A DNA stretch of 64,000 nt, from NCBI RefSeq assembly GCF_002920895.1, contig NZ_PQVG01000007.1:25146-89145 (forward strand), read 5' to 3'. The stretch comes from Flavobacterium alvei. Lineage in GTDB: Bacteria; Bacteroidota; Bacteroidia; Flavobacteriales; Flavobacteriaceae. A program made the position numbers and the translations under genes. Positions within the stretch are counted from its first letter, which is position 1; the number at the start of each line of letters is the position of its first letter. The notes below the pieces were generated by a model. It was not told the DNA's origin, did no database searches, and saw only the letters and a list, made by a program, of their open reading frames with translations. This document shows positions 9,175-18,317 of the stretch, in pieces.

Positions 9175-10242
9175 TTAATTCCCTACTTTTAATGATTTAA
9201 ACAAAATGCTATTATACGGAATTAATTTACACTTATAGTCCTTTTCTATATCCATCTTTAATGTATAAACAAAAATACTGCTATAATAAATCATAAAACC
9301 GCTGAATAACCATACTCTAAACTCTTTAGCTCTTAGAAAAATAAAATCAGCGATGACTACTATTTCAAAAATTTTAAAATAATAAGCAATTCGGGTTAGA
9401 TCTCCGTATAAACTAAAAAAATTGGTGATTATCACTGATAAAAAAAACAAAACCATCAGATATTTTTGATTGAAATATTTTCTTTTCATTTCCTCAAAAT
9501 AAAACAACATGAAAATTGCCACTCCATTCAAAATAATTAATTTCAAAGGGTTTGCAGGAATTTTCATTATGGTAAAGTAAGCTGTATATCTTGAATCTTT
9601 AAAAAGCGAACTAAAGAAATCTACCAATCCTAGTTGAGAAAACAACAAAGAACCTATCAACAGTATTAAAATATGATTCACTTTAATTTTGTCTGCAAAT
9701 TGATAAACAAGGAAAAACAGGAAAAACGGAAGGATAGCCGTTCTGTGTAATGAGATTGCCAAAAACATCAGAATTAGGTAATAAAAATACTTTTTATTTA
9801 TTAAAAAATAGAACGCATAAAAACATATGGAAACTGCAAAGGACTGTCTCATTGTGTTTAATGACAACAAAAACATACTTGGAATTAGCAAAAAAATAAA
9901 AATAGCAAGATTTTGATTTTGCGTGAATTTTTTAACACCCAAAAACAAAAACAAATAAGTAAAAAATGATATGAAGAAAAAAAGTGCCGTATATCCAATA
10001 TTAAGAGTTCTAAAAACATTCATCAAAGCGACATACCCCAACTCAAAGTCCTGATCCCTTACTTTCGACTTATACCAAATTACATAATCCCCAAAGTCAG
10101 CTCCAACAAAATCTCGAAAACCTACAACGCCTACAATTAACAGAAATGTTACTCCCTGAAATATTCTATTTTTTTCTGGGTATAAATAGCCCAACCATAA
10201 AAGTGAGCCTGCAATCAATATAAATAGGAAATAAAATAGCAT
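9175..10242 (-). CDS. EpsG-like polysaccharide polymerase family membrane protein
   Basis: A 355-residue polytopic protein with about ten membrane helices. The N-terminal pattern GFRDFVGADFGDY, then FELGY about 20 residues later, is typical of the EpsG family (Pfam EpsG), thought to polymerise or transport exopolysaccharide repeat units. A second polymerase-like protein is encoded at 17.1 kb in the same block, so this one may act on a different linkage or have another role. The family is fairly sure; the exact function is not. Confidence 0.75.
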   Translation of the reverse strand: MLFYFLFILIAGSLLWLGYLYPEKNRIFQGVTFLLIVGVVGFRDFVGADFGDYVIWYKSKVRDQDFELGYVALMNVFRTLNIGYTALFFFISFFTYLFLFLGVKKFTQNQNLAIFIFLLIPSMFLLSLNTMRQSFAVSICFYAFYFLINKKYFYYLILMFLAISLHRTAILPFFLFFLVYQFADKIKVNHILILLIGSLLFSQLGLVDFFSSLFKDSRYTAYFTIMKIPANPLKLIILNGVAIFMLFYFEEMKRKYFNQKYLMVLFFLSVIITNFFSLYGDLTRIAYYFKIFEIVVIADFIFLRAKEFRVWLFSGFMIYYSSIFVYTLKMDIEKDYKCKLIPYNSILFKSLKVGN

Positions 10243-10260
10243 CCGACTGATTAAATAAAA

Positions 10261-11418
10261 TTAGGAATTCTTTATTTCTTTCTTGAAAACAACTTGAATT
10301 GTTTTAGATATTCTTTCTCTATCTTCATCCGAAAGATTAGAGCCCGATGGTAAACACAATCCGTTTTCGAATAAAGTCTCTGCAACTTTGGCTCCATAAT
10401 AAGGATAACCTTCAAAAACAGGTTGCAAGTGCATCGGTTTCCATAAGGGTCTGGATTCTATGTTTTCTGCTTCTAATGCTGCTCTTAAAATCTCTCTCGT
10501 AATCCCTCCATTTTTAGTTTCATCTACAAGTATTGCCGTCAACCAAAAATTAGAAAAAAAATCTGCTGAAGGCTCATTAAAAACCAAAACACCATCTATG
10601 TTTTCAAATAAATTAACATAAAAATCATGCATTTCTCGACGTAAAATAACGTGATTATCTAATACTTCCATTTGCCCACGACCAATACCAGCACAAATAT
10701 TACTCATTCTATAATTATATCCAATCTGGCTGTGTTGATAGTGGGGTGCCTCATCACGCGCTTGAGTAGCTAGAAAAATAGCTTTGCTTTTTTGTTCCAA
10801 TGTCTTAGTCACAATGACCCCTCCACCTGAAGTGGTAATAATTTTGTTTCCGTTGAAAGAAAGAATCCCAATTTCACCAAGGGTTCCACATTTTTTTCCT
10901 TTATAAGAACTTCCTAAAGCTTCTGCACTGTCTTCTAAAATTGGAATCTCATATTTACAAGATATTGCTCGAATTTCATCAACTCTAAAAGGCATTCCAT
11001 AAAGATGAACAGCGATGATAGCTTTGGGTTTTTTTCCTAGTAAAATTCGATGTACAATAGCTTTCTCTAGAGCTACTGGACACATATTCAAGGTTTCAAC
11101 TTCACTATCTATAAAAATTGGCGTAGCACCAAGATAAACAATAGGATTGGCTGAAGCCGAAAAAGTCATGGTCTGACAAATTACTTCGTCACCCGACTTT
11201 ACACCCAATAATATAAGTCCAAGATGCAGTGCTGCTGTTCCAGAATTTAAAGCTCCAACATGAACTTCTTCCTGTAAATAATTTTCTAAATCACTTTCAA
11301 ATCCAACAATATTAGGACCTTCAGTAGCAATCCAATTATCCTTGAAAACTTCTTGAATATAAAATAATTCTCTTCCTCCTTTATGAGCTTCAGATATATA
11401 AATCCTCTTTTTTTTCAT
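10261..11418 (-). CDS. DegT/DnrJ/EryC1/StrS-type sugar aminotransferase
   Basis: A 385-residue PLP-dependent aminotransferase that converts a 4-keto nucleotide sugar to the 4-amino sugar. The PLP lysine is Lys192 (SFNGNKIITTSGGG) and the cofactor Asp region is ILEDSAEALG (about 160-169). It resembles PglE/PseC/perosamine synthase proteins. The likely keto substrate is the product of the WbpM-like dehydratase at 4.5 kb or of RmlB. No PglD-like N-acyltransferase sits beside it, although hexapeptide acyltransferases occur in the upstream block. The substrate is not determined by the sequence. Confidence 0.92.
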   Translation of the reverse strand: MKKKRIYISEAHKGGRELFYIQEVFKDNWIATEGPNIVGFESDLENYLQEEVHVGALNSGTAALHLGLILLGVKSGDEVICQTMTFSASANPIVYLGATPIFIDSEVETLNMCPVALEKAIVHRILLGKKPKAIIAVHLYGMPFRVDEIRAISCKYEIPILEDSAEALGSSYKGKKCGTLGEIGILSFNGNKIITTSGGGVIVTKTLEQKSKAIFLATQARDEAPHYQHSQIGYNYRMSNICAGIGRGQMEVLDNHVILRREMHDFYVNLFENIDGVLVFNEPSADFFSNFWLTAILVDETKNGGITREILRAALEAENIESRPLWKPMHLQPVFEGYPYYGAKVAETLFENGLCLPSGSNLSDEDRERISKTIQVVFKKEIKNS

Positions 11419-11468
11419 TTTGCTCTAATTGATAGAATGACTGTTAAAAAATTAATTTAAAAAACCAA

Positions 11469-12440
11469 TTAAGCTTTTCCTATTTTGATTTTTTCACTGT
11501 TTTTCAACAAATAAAACTTTGTTAGATACAATCCCATTAATGGAATTAAAACAATAAACCATATCGTAATTTGGGGTAATTTTCCATCTAAAAAAAACAC
11601 CACTATACCTACTAAAAGTTGAAGGAGTGCATAAATAACCGATGTCAGTTGATGAGGAAACTTAAATACTTTACTCAATATTTGGTAAAAATGCCAAGAA
11701 TGAGCCTCGAAAATGTTCTCTTTTAGATAAAGGCGATGCAAGATAGTAAAACTAGTTTCAATTCCATATACGGCTAAAAAAAGCAACCATAAATAGGAAT
11801 CTGAAGCAATTATTAATTTTATTAATAGATAAATAATCCAAAATGCAATTGAAATACTACCAACATCTCCTGCAAAACATTTTGCTTTTTTTCTAAAATT
11901 AAAAAACAAAAAAACAACACTTGCCAACATTGGATAAATAATAAAATCATTGGCTATAAAATAATACAGATAAGTATTAACATACAGCAATGACCCTAAA
12001 ACAACTAAGGTATAAAGACCTGTTATTCCGTTGATTCCATCCATAAAATTGTAGGCATTTAAAATACCAATTGCTACAATATAAAATAAAAGTGTAATCA
12101 AAAAACCATAAATAGTAATTAATTGTAAATCATAAAAAACTAAAGTAAAGGCAATAAAATGTGCTGCTAATCTAATTTTATTAGGCAAACTTTGAATATC
12201 ATCCCAAAAACTAACAATACTTAAAATAGTAATTCCAATAAAAAAGAAATAATTATCTGAACTATTCTGAATAAAATAAAACAATGCAGCAAACCAAAAA
12301 ATGACTCCACCTCCTCTTAAAGTAACATCTACATGAGCACTTCTAAAATTAGGTTTGTCAACAATATTGTATTTATAGGCTATTTTAAAATAAATCAATA
12401 ATAGTATAAAAAAAACAAGCAATAGTAAAATATATTCCAT
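11469..12440 (-). CDS. WecA/WbpL-like undecaprenyl-phosphate sugar-1-phosphate transferase
   Basis: A 323-residue membrane enzyme of the GT4/MraY-WecA superfamily with about ten helices. Visible catalytic motifs are FWDDIQSLPNKIR, NAYNFMDGINGI (Mg/Asp motif) and GDVGSIS. It transfers a HexNAc-type sugar-1-phosphate to undecaprenyl phosphate at the cytoplasmic face, starting a repeat unit. With the reductase just upstream it resembles the WbpL/WbpV or WreU/WreQ pairs that use FucNAc or QuiNAc. A second, unrelated initiating enzyme at 37.1 kb implies a second glycan. Confidence 0.92.
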   Translation of the reverse strand: MEYILLLLVFFILLLIYFKIAYKYNIVDKPNFRSAHVDVTLRGGGVIFWFAALFYFIQNSSDNYFFFIGITILSIVSFWDDIQSLPNKIRLAAHFIAFTLVFYDLQLITIYGFLITLLFYIVAIGILNAYNFMDGINGITGLYTLVVLGSLLYVNTYLYYFIANDFIIYPMLASVVFLFFNFRKKAKCFAGDVGSISIAFWIIYLLIKLIIASDSYLWLLFLAVYGIETSFTILHRLYLKENIFEAHSWHFYQILSKVFKFPHQLTSVIYALLQLLVGIVVFFLDGKLPQITIWFIVLIPLMGLYLTKFYLLKNSEKIKIGKA

Positions 12441-12442
12441 AC

Positions 12443-13339
12443 CTATTTGTTGAAACTTTTTAGTGTGTTTAGCAATCCTTCTCTAGCAGAAACTGGTAAT
12501 TCTTTGCCAATAGCTTGTTTGATTTTGGAATTACCTACAAGATAACTTTCTGTCAATTTATCCAATCGCTCAGAATTGAGAGGAAGTAATAAAAAATCAC
12601 CCAACCAAGCTATTTTTCTAATGTAGGAAACTGGGATTTTCCAGATAACTGCTTTTTTATTTAGGCTACTTCCCATAATTTGAATCAACTCATTAGTCGA
12701 AACATCATCATCATCAGCAAGATTATAAATACCTGATGGAATTCCTGGACGACTTAATAATTCTTTAATGACATAACAAAGATTTTCAATACTCAAAAAG
12801 GAACGTTTATTCTCAAAACTACCCAATGGCCAAGGAAATCCTTTAGAAACCATTTTAAATAAAAGATTCAAATTGCCTTTATTCCCCTGCCCATGAATCA
12901 TACAAGGTCTCAGAATAAAAACTTGTTTACCCTCAGGAATTATCTGATTTTGGATGTAATCTTCTGCCATTTTTTTAGACTTCCCATAAGGAGTCTTGGG
13001 ATGCCCTATTGATTCCTCTGTCAATATACCATTCACTTTATCGGCAACAGCTTTCACCGAGCTTACAAAAATAAATGTTTTAGAATTTGAGCCTAGAAAA
13101 GCATCAAATAATTGTTTGGTCAATTCGTAATTAGCTTCATAATATTCAGCTGGATTTGATATTTTTTTTAAATCATGTGCTTTTCCAGCTGCATGAATAA
13201 TATGATCAGCATTCAAATCAATAGTTTGATTTATTTTATACCTTACTGAAAACGGAAGGATAACAAAATCTTTGGCCAAATAGGTTTGGAGATTCTGTCC
13301 AACAAATCCTGAAGCTCCGCTAAGCTGACATGTTTCCAT
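12443..13339 (-). CDS. NAD-dependent sugar epimerase/reductase, WbpV/WreQ-like
   Basis: A 298-residue extended SDR. GASGFVG at residues 8-14 binds the cofactor; Tyr118-x3-Lys122 (YGKSK) is the catalytic pair, with FVSSVKA supplying the Ser. The ATG at 13339 is preferred because it overlaps the previous stop as TGATG; a TTG one codon earlier is possible. Proteins of this type beside a WbpL-like transferase reduce the 4-keto-6-deoxy product of a WbpM-like dehydratase to UDP-FucNAc or UDP-QuiNAc. I infer that role here. Confidence 0.82.
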   Translation of the reverse strand: METCQLSGASGFVGQNLQTYLAKDFVILPFSVRYKINQTIDLNADHIIHAAGKAHDLKKISNPAEYYEANYELTKQLFDAFLGSNSKTFIFVSSVKAVADKVNGILTEESIGHPKTPYGKSKKMAEDYIQNQIIPEGKQVFILRPCMIHGQGNKGNLNLLFKMVSKGFPWPLGSFENKRSFLSIENLCYVIKELLSRPGIPSGIYNLADDDDVSTNELIQIMGSSLNKKAVIWKIPVSYIRKIAWLGDFLLLPLNSERLDKLTESYLVGNSKIKQAIGKELPVSAREGLLNTLKSFNK

Positions 13340-14469
13340 CAATTAAATTTATTTTTATAGTAGTTTAACCATTCTTGCGAAATTAATTCAGCCGAAAAAT
13401 TACTCAAGACATAGGCTCTTCCGCTTTTTCCCATCTTTTCCCGTACTTCTTGATCCATCAGTTTTTGCATTTGCTCAAAAATAGAATCAACATCCTTCAC
13501 TTTATGTCTAAACCCTGTTTCATTCTCTATTATGGAGTCTTTCACACCATAAGTATCACTGCAAATAATTGGTTTTTCTAGCAATGATGCTTCTATAATA
13601 CTCGAGCCAAAACCTTCTCTATAGCTTGGCAAACAAAACACATCAGCCATTTGTAAAATATCTTGTGGAGCTGTAGTAGCACCGCTAAAGAATATAGATG
13701 GACAATAGTTTCCCAATTTATCAATTTTTTGTTGCATCATTTCTTCATCTGGACCAACAAAGACTAATCTTGTGTTTGGATATTTGCCATTCAGTTTCAG
13801 AAAAGCAGCTACTAAGTCTAATAATCCTTTGTCAACATTTAGTCTTCCCAAATACATAAAAACGACTTCGTCTTTAAAGTTGAATTGGTTTCGGAAATTT
13901 TGAGCTATTATAGCATTAGGGATAAATTTTTGTACATCGACACCACTTATTGATCCTTTTCCTAAAACTTGAGAATTAGTAGTATTAATTATGCCGTTAT
14001 CAATCAAAAATTGTCTCTGAGAAATTCCATCGACTAGAATATCGGTTGAACAAAGCACTATAAATCGGTCAATATTTTTCAGTAACCATTTGAAAAAACC
14101 CTTTTGTGTGTACCAAACTTGTCCCGTAAAAATATGAGTTCTTATTTTTATTCCAGCCAATTTTGCTGCAAAAGCCCCTATTAATCCCGCTTTGGGTGTA
14201 GCCGAATGAATCGCATCGAATTTATTTTTTTTGAGAAAGCTACGGAAAGTCAAAAGTGCTTTTACATCTTTAAAAATTGAAATTTTGCGTTCAAAATCTA
14301 GATTTTCTACTCCTTTTATGTAATTAAAAGCCGAAAAAAACGAACTATATCCATTAAAATTAGAAACCAAATACACATCATAATGTTCCGATAAATATTC
14401 GAAATGTTTCTTCAAATAAATATTTGCAAAATTGGGAGTTGCTACAATAAAACAAATCTTTTTTCTCAT
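13339..14469 (-). CDS. GT4-family glycosyltransferase
   Basis: A 376-residue GT-B-fold enzyme. The C-terminal half carries VFMYLGRLNVDKGLLDLV and the retaining-GT motif E-x7-E (YREGFGSSIIEASL), which bind the nucleotide sugar. The N-terminal half (FVATPNFANIYLKKHFEYL) resembles PglA/capsular GT4 proteins that act on lipid-linked sugars. Start and stop overlap both neighbours by one base. Donor and acceptor are unknown. Confidence 0.9.
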   Translation of the reverse strand: MRKKICFIVATPNFANIYLKKHFEYLSEHYDVYLVSNFNGYSSFFSAFNYIKGVENLDFERKISIFKDVKALLTFRSFLKKNKFDAIHSATPKAGLIGAFAAKLAGIKIRTHIFTGQVWYTQKGFFKWLLKNIDRFIVLCSTDILVDGISQRQFLIDNGIINTTNSQVLGKGSISGVDVQKFIPNAIIAQNFRNQFNFKDEVVFMYLGRLNVDKGLLDLVAAFLKLNGKYPNTRLVFVGPDEEMMQQKIDKLGNYCPSIFFSGATTAPQDILQMADVFCLPSYREGFGSSIIEASLLEKPIICSDTYGVKDSIIENETGFRHKVKDVDSIFEQMQKLMDQEVREKMGKSGRAYVLSNFSAELISQEWLNYYKNKFN

Positions 14470-15308
14470 TAATCCTTTTTTAAAACTTCTGCAATAGTCA
14501 GTTTATTGATTTTAATGGCATTTCTTCTGTTTACCAAAATATTTTCTTTGCCTACTGAATTAAACAAACAATAAACTACCCCTGCTAATGAATATTTTAT
14601 TCCAAATTGCAACAAATCTAAATCATAATTGTGTTTTCTTAACGCATACAACATATACTTGAATCCTTTGAAATATTTTTTATAATAATCATTGCCAAAT
14701 TCTCTATAAAAAAACAAAGGCTCTGTCAAGATTTGAAAATTATATTTTTTGTGAGTTCTAAACCACAATTCCTTATCATCAATTCTTTCAATTTTAATAT
14801 CATAAGGATTGGCAACAAACCAAGCTGTTTTAGCAACAATAGTAGGATGAATAAAAGTATCTACTGTACTTAATTCCTCTCCTTCTGGAAATTTTAATCG
14901 AATCCCTTCAATAATACTTTTTTCATTAATAGAATACGCATTGGTTCCTAAAACATCAATTTCGGGATGCAATTCTAAAATTTGTAGTTGTTTTTCAATC
15001 TTATTGGGATGCATAATATCATCTGCATCCATTCTAGCCAAATATTTTGTGGTTACTTTATGGGCAAACTCATTCAACCGGAAACTCATATTTTTATTTT
15101 GTCCATCAGAGTATATCGTCACTCTCGGGTCGTTTTCGAATTTACGAGCAATCGACAGAGAATGGTCTGTTGAGCCATCATCAATCAATATTAATTTCCA
15201 ATTTTGATAAGTTTGATCAACAATAGACTGAATAGCTAGTTCTAAATATTTTTCAGTATTGTAAAACGGTATAGCTATCGAAATTAAAGCTTCTTGATTA
15301 TTAGACAT
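14469..15308 (-). CDS. GT2-family glycosyltransferase
   Basis: A 279-residue GT-A enzyme. SIAIPFYNTEKYLELAIQSI begins the fold, ILIDDGSTD binds nucleotide and ARMDADD is the DxD metal motif. The C-terminal region is short and has one hydrophobic stretch (YSLAGVVYCLFNSV), suggesting membrane association. Its stop overlaps the next ATG by one base (TAATG). Linkage unknown. Confidence 0.92.
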   Translation of the reverse strand: MSNNQEALISIAIPFYNTEKYLELAIQSIVDQTYQNWKLILIDDGSTDHSLSIARKFENDPRVTIYSDGQNKNMSFRLNEFAHKVTTKYLARMDADDIMHPNKIEKQLQILELHPEIDVLGTNAYSINEKSIIEGIRLKFPEGEELSTVDTFIHPTIVAKTAWFVANPYDIKIERIDDKELWFRTHKKYNFQILTEPLFFYREFGNDYYKKYFKGFKYMLYALRKHNYDLDLLQFGIKYSLAGVVYCLFNSVGKENILVNRRNAIKINKLTIAEVLKKD

Positions 15309-15334
15309 ATAAAATTATTTTACTATTTGGCTCT

Positions 15335-16204
15335 TTAAAGTCTTTTCCATTCAGATGGAATTAAATCTAAAGTTAAATCATTGATTTCGCCTTTATACCA
15401 ATTTTTAGGAGCAATTACTTTTTTTTCTTTTGAAGGATTCAACCACGCTCCCCACCAACTAAAGGTACTGTTTGCAATAATATGATGTTTACAACTTGAC
15501 ATTAATTGCAAATCGGCAAGGGTTGCATTTTCAGTATCAGTATTGTCAACATAAAAAAAAGTATGTTCTGTTGTGGTTTTCAAATTGTTTTTTACCCAGT
15601 TTAAATCATTCGAAAAAACATAGAATTGAGGATTATCAATTTCTTTCAAAAAATAATCTATGGCAGCTTGATAATAAGCCAAAGGAATGTTTTCATAAAT
15701 TTCTGTGTTCTTTCCTTTTAAATAATCACCTCTTCGGATATGAAGACTAACGGAATTGCCCTTTTTAATTTCTGAATATAATTCTGTATTCAAAATCAGA
15801 TTTTTTTTAGAGACAAACTGAGTTCTCAATTTTTGCTCAATAGGCTCAAGGTATTTATACGATTGCCAATAGCCGTCAAATAACGAATACTTGTCTGAAA
15901 TATTGGGTCTGAACCCTGATATATTTTCTACCATTATTTTTTGACTCCAAAGAGGAAATTTTTGAATCAATTTTCTTTTCGCTCTGTATAAGAAATGGTT
16001 TTGAAAACTATATCCGTTTTTTTGTAGTGTTTCTTGCAAAAGTAAATCAATCGATACCTTAAAATAATCAATATCTAAACTCTCTATTGTATTGAAATCA
16101 GTAAAAAAATAAGGTTTTTCATTTCTTTTTTCGGCTAAATAAAGTCCAAAGGCATATTGAAACATTTGATTACCTAATCCTCCCCAAAGTTTTACTCCAA
16201 TCAT
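15335..16204 (-). CDS. Alpha-1,2-fucosyltransferase-type GT11
   Basis: A 289-residue GT11 enzyme, a family whose known members mostly transfer L-fucose from GDP-fucose in alpha-1,2 linkage. The N-terminal WGGLGNQMFQYAFG (residues 7-20) and the HIRRGDY motif (155-161, donor binding) are both intact, as is the later FSWWGAWLN. GDP-fucose would come from fcl and gmd, encoded 37 kb away at 52-54 kb. This gives a functional link between the two ends of the region. Confidence 0.93.
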   Translation of the reverse strand: MIGVKLWGGLGNQMFQYAFGLYLAEKRNEKPYFFTDFNTIESLDIDYFKVSIDLLLQETLQKNGYSFQNHFLYRAKRKLIQKFPLWSQKIMVENISGFRPNISDKYSLFDGYWQSYKYLEPIEQKLRTQFVSKKNLILNTELYSEIKKGNSVSLHIRRGDYLKGKNTEIYENIPLAYYQAAIDYFLKEIDNPQFYVFSNDLNWVKNNLKTTTEHTFFYVDNTDTENATLADLQLMSSCKHHIIANSTFSWWGAWLNPSKEKKVIAPKNWYKGEINDLTLDLIPSEWKRL

Positions 16205-16207
16205 AGC

Positions 16208-17095
16208 TTAATATATAATTTGCTTCAAAAGCACTTCTATTTTTTTAAAGAAAATATAGAGCATCGAATAGAAAGAATTGAGTCCACAATATTTTTGAAA
16301 ATAATACAGTTCACTTTCACGCTTGAATTTTTCCATTCGAACATTTAACTGCTGCGCTGTACTTTTGGTTGACATTCCCTGCAAATGTTTCAATGACGTC
16401 TTGCCATTAAGAAGACAAGTTCCGCCAGCATCTAAAATTTGTCGGCCCAAAATAACTTCCTCAAAAAACAAGAAGGTGCCTTCGTCTAAATAATTATTTT
16501 TCTTCATAAAATCAGCTTCAACAATAAACGCAGCTCCATTGATGCTGTCGCAGGCTAAATAGTTATCGATATAAGGCATTTCTTTTTTGTAAACGTATTT
16601 AGCAAACCAATTCTTTGTAAATAATTTAAAAATAGTACAACAAACGAAAAATAATTGAAAAGTGGGCAAAACTCTTCGTACTTGAATTTGCTTTTCGAGT
16701 GGTAATTGGGTAGATACCGTATTGACTAAAGGCGAAATAGCAATAACTTTTTTTGGACTAACCCAGTTAAATGAGGCTACTAGTTTTTCTAATAAATCAT
16801 CATCTTCGATAATCACATCGTTATTCAAAACAAAGAAATAATCGGGTTCAACGGCTGTTTTAATTCTCATTCCAATATTATTGCCACTAGAATAACCTGA
16901 ATTTATATCGGCATAAATACACAAAATATTTTTGGGTAAATTGTCCTTTAGAAATTGACGTTCTGATTCGTTACTAGCATTATCAACAACTACAATCTCA
17001 TAATTAGTATAAGATTGCGTTTCAAGATTTTTAATAACATCTAAGGTATATTGCGAACTGTTATAATTTAAAACAACTATTCTGATAAACTTCAT
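16208..17095 (-). CDS. GT2-family glycosyltransferase, rhamnosyltransferase-like
   Basis: A 295-residue GT-A protein. IVVLNYNSSQYTLDVIKNL and EIVVVDNASN form the N-terminal nucleotide site, and FFVLNNDVIIEDDD carries the metal-binding Asp residues. This subgroup (WbbL/RfbF-like) often includes rhamnosyltransferases, in keeping with the rml genes in the operon, but the donor is inference. Only one base separates it from the polymerase gene upstream. Confidence 0.9.
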   Translation of the reverse strand: MKFIRIVVLNYNSSQYTLDVIKNLETQSYTNYEIVVVDNASNESERQFLKDNLPKNILCIYADINSGYSSGNNIGMRIKTAVEPDYFFVLNNDVIIEDDDLLEKLVASFNWVSPKKVIAISPLVNTVSTQLPLEKQIQVRRVLPTFQLFFVCCTIFKLFTKNWFAKYVYKKEMPYIDNYLACDSINGAAFIVEADFMKKNNYLDEGTFLFFEEVILGRQILDAGGTCLLNGKTSLKHLQGMSTKSTAQQLNVRMEKFKRESELYYFQKYCGLNSFYSMLYIFFKKIEVLLKQIIY

Positions 17096-17096
17096 T

Positions 17097-18311
17097 TCAA
17101 TTGGTTAAGGTTGGCATTTCATATTTAAACCGCGTTAAAAACTTAATGATAAAAATCTTTACAATTAATAACACAAATGTGAATCGAATATATTCATTGT
17201 TCATAAATATAAAAGAAGCAAAATAACATATCGTTGAATATAAGATCAAATCGAAAATACTTTTATTTCTATAATATTTCAAGTATATTATTTTACTGAT
17301 ATATCCCAATATATAAGAGCCCAAAAAGGCACCAATGACACCAAAATCTAGTGTAAAACAATCTAGATAAGTGTAAACGTTTGTAGGCAAATCTTGATCA
17401 TATTCTCTAACTAAATCAGGATAGGTTTTTATAATCCGAAAGGTTTTCAAAACATAGTTTATAAAATCAAAACTATAAAAACTGCTATCAAAAACATCGT
17501 AGGTAAAATATTTGCCGTTCAAAAGATTTTGATAAGCGGTAATCCCTCCATATACATAAAGTTCGATTGCTGAATTTGTATCTACGGCCCCTTGACTGAC
17601 TTCGCCAATAAAATAAGATGATACAGCAAAAATCAGAACCAAAATAGAAAACGAGGTTAAAATAAGTTTATACGGAATTTTTTTAGCTTGATAGGAATAA
17701 AACACAACCGAAATAATGATCAAATACAACATCGGAGCTCTTGTAAAAGCGGCCACAGCAATCAATATCGAAATCAAATAAATAATCGTTAGCATCAACG
17801 AATTTATCTTTTTTTCCATAAAAAGGTAAATCGCTAAGGGCACATAAATGTTTGAAGTATTTCCGAAAATTGTATAAAAATAGTTTCCGTCTCTATAGTC
17901 TGAGAATGCTTGATCATTCCTCATTTTAGCCCAAACCTCAAAAGAGGAAAAATTAAAAAACACATCCTTGAGAATGGTCAAATTAGCTAAAAAAGATAAA
18001 ATAACTAAGACATAGCAAGCCGTTTTTATTTTATCAAGATCGATTACTTTGATTTCTAAAGAATCAAGGTTGATTTCAGCTTCTCGAAGATAGGAGCCAA
18101 ATAAATAAAAGTACCACGACAGATAAACGACAAAAAGTGTGAACCAATGAAATTCTGCATATCCTGAAAGTTGAGCCCCCAGAATAATCATTAACCAAAC
18201 GGCGGTAAATATACTAACATGATTAATAGAACTAGAATACCGCTTATTAATCAAAACAAAAAGGTTAAGTCCTAAAAACAGAAATAATATATTTACAATA
18301 ATATTCATCAT
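17097..18311 (-). CDS. O-antigen/repeat-unit polymerase (Wzy-like)
   Basis: A 404-residue protein with about ten to twelve membrane helices and a longer periplasmic stretch at about residues 250-320, the layout of Wzy polymerases. Sequence motifs of this family are weak, so the call rests on topology, size and position beside the flippase and Wzz-like genes. Two adjacent ATGs (MM) are possible starts. It would polymerise lipid-linked repeat units at the periplasmic face. Confidence 0.8.
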   Translation of the reverse strand: MMNIIVNILFLFLGLNLFVLINKRYSSSINHVSIFTAVWLMIILGAQLSGYAEFHWFTLFVVYLSWYFYLFGSYLREAEINLDSLEIKVIDLDKIKTACYVLVILSFLANLTILKDVFFNFSSFEVWAKMRNDQAFSDYRDGNYFYTIFGNTSNIYVPLAIYLFMEKKINSLMLTIIYLISILIAVAAFTRAPMLYLIIISVVFYSYQAKKIPYKLILTSFSILVLIFAVSSYFIGEVSQGAVDTNSAIELYVYGGITAYQNLLNGKYFTYDVFDSSFYSFDFINYVLKTFRIIKTYPDLVREYDQDLPTNVYTYLDCFTLDFGVIGAFLGSYILGYISKIIYLKYYRNKSIFDLILYSTICYFASFIFMNNEYIRFTFVLLIVKIFIIKFLTRFKYEMPTLTN

Positions 18312-18317
18312 TTAATA

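Noticed and set aside
14941..15207. Long frames opposite to glycosyltransferase genes (several, of this type)
   Set aside because: They mirror the reading frames of well-supported genes on the minus strand and have no family features.
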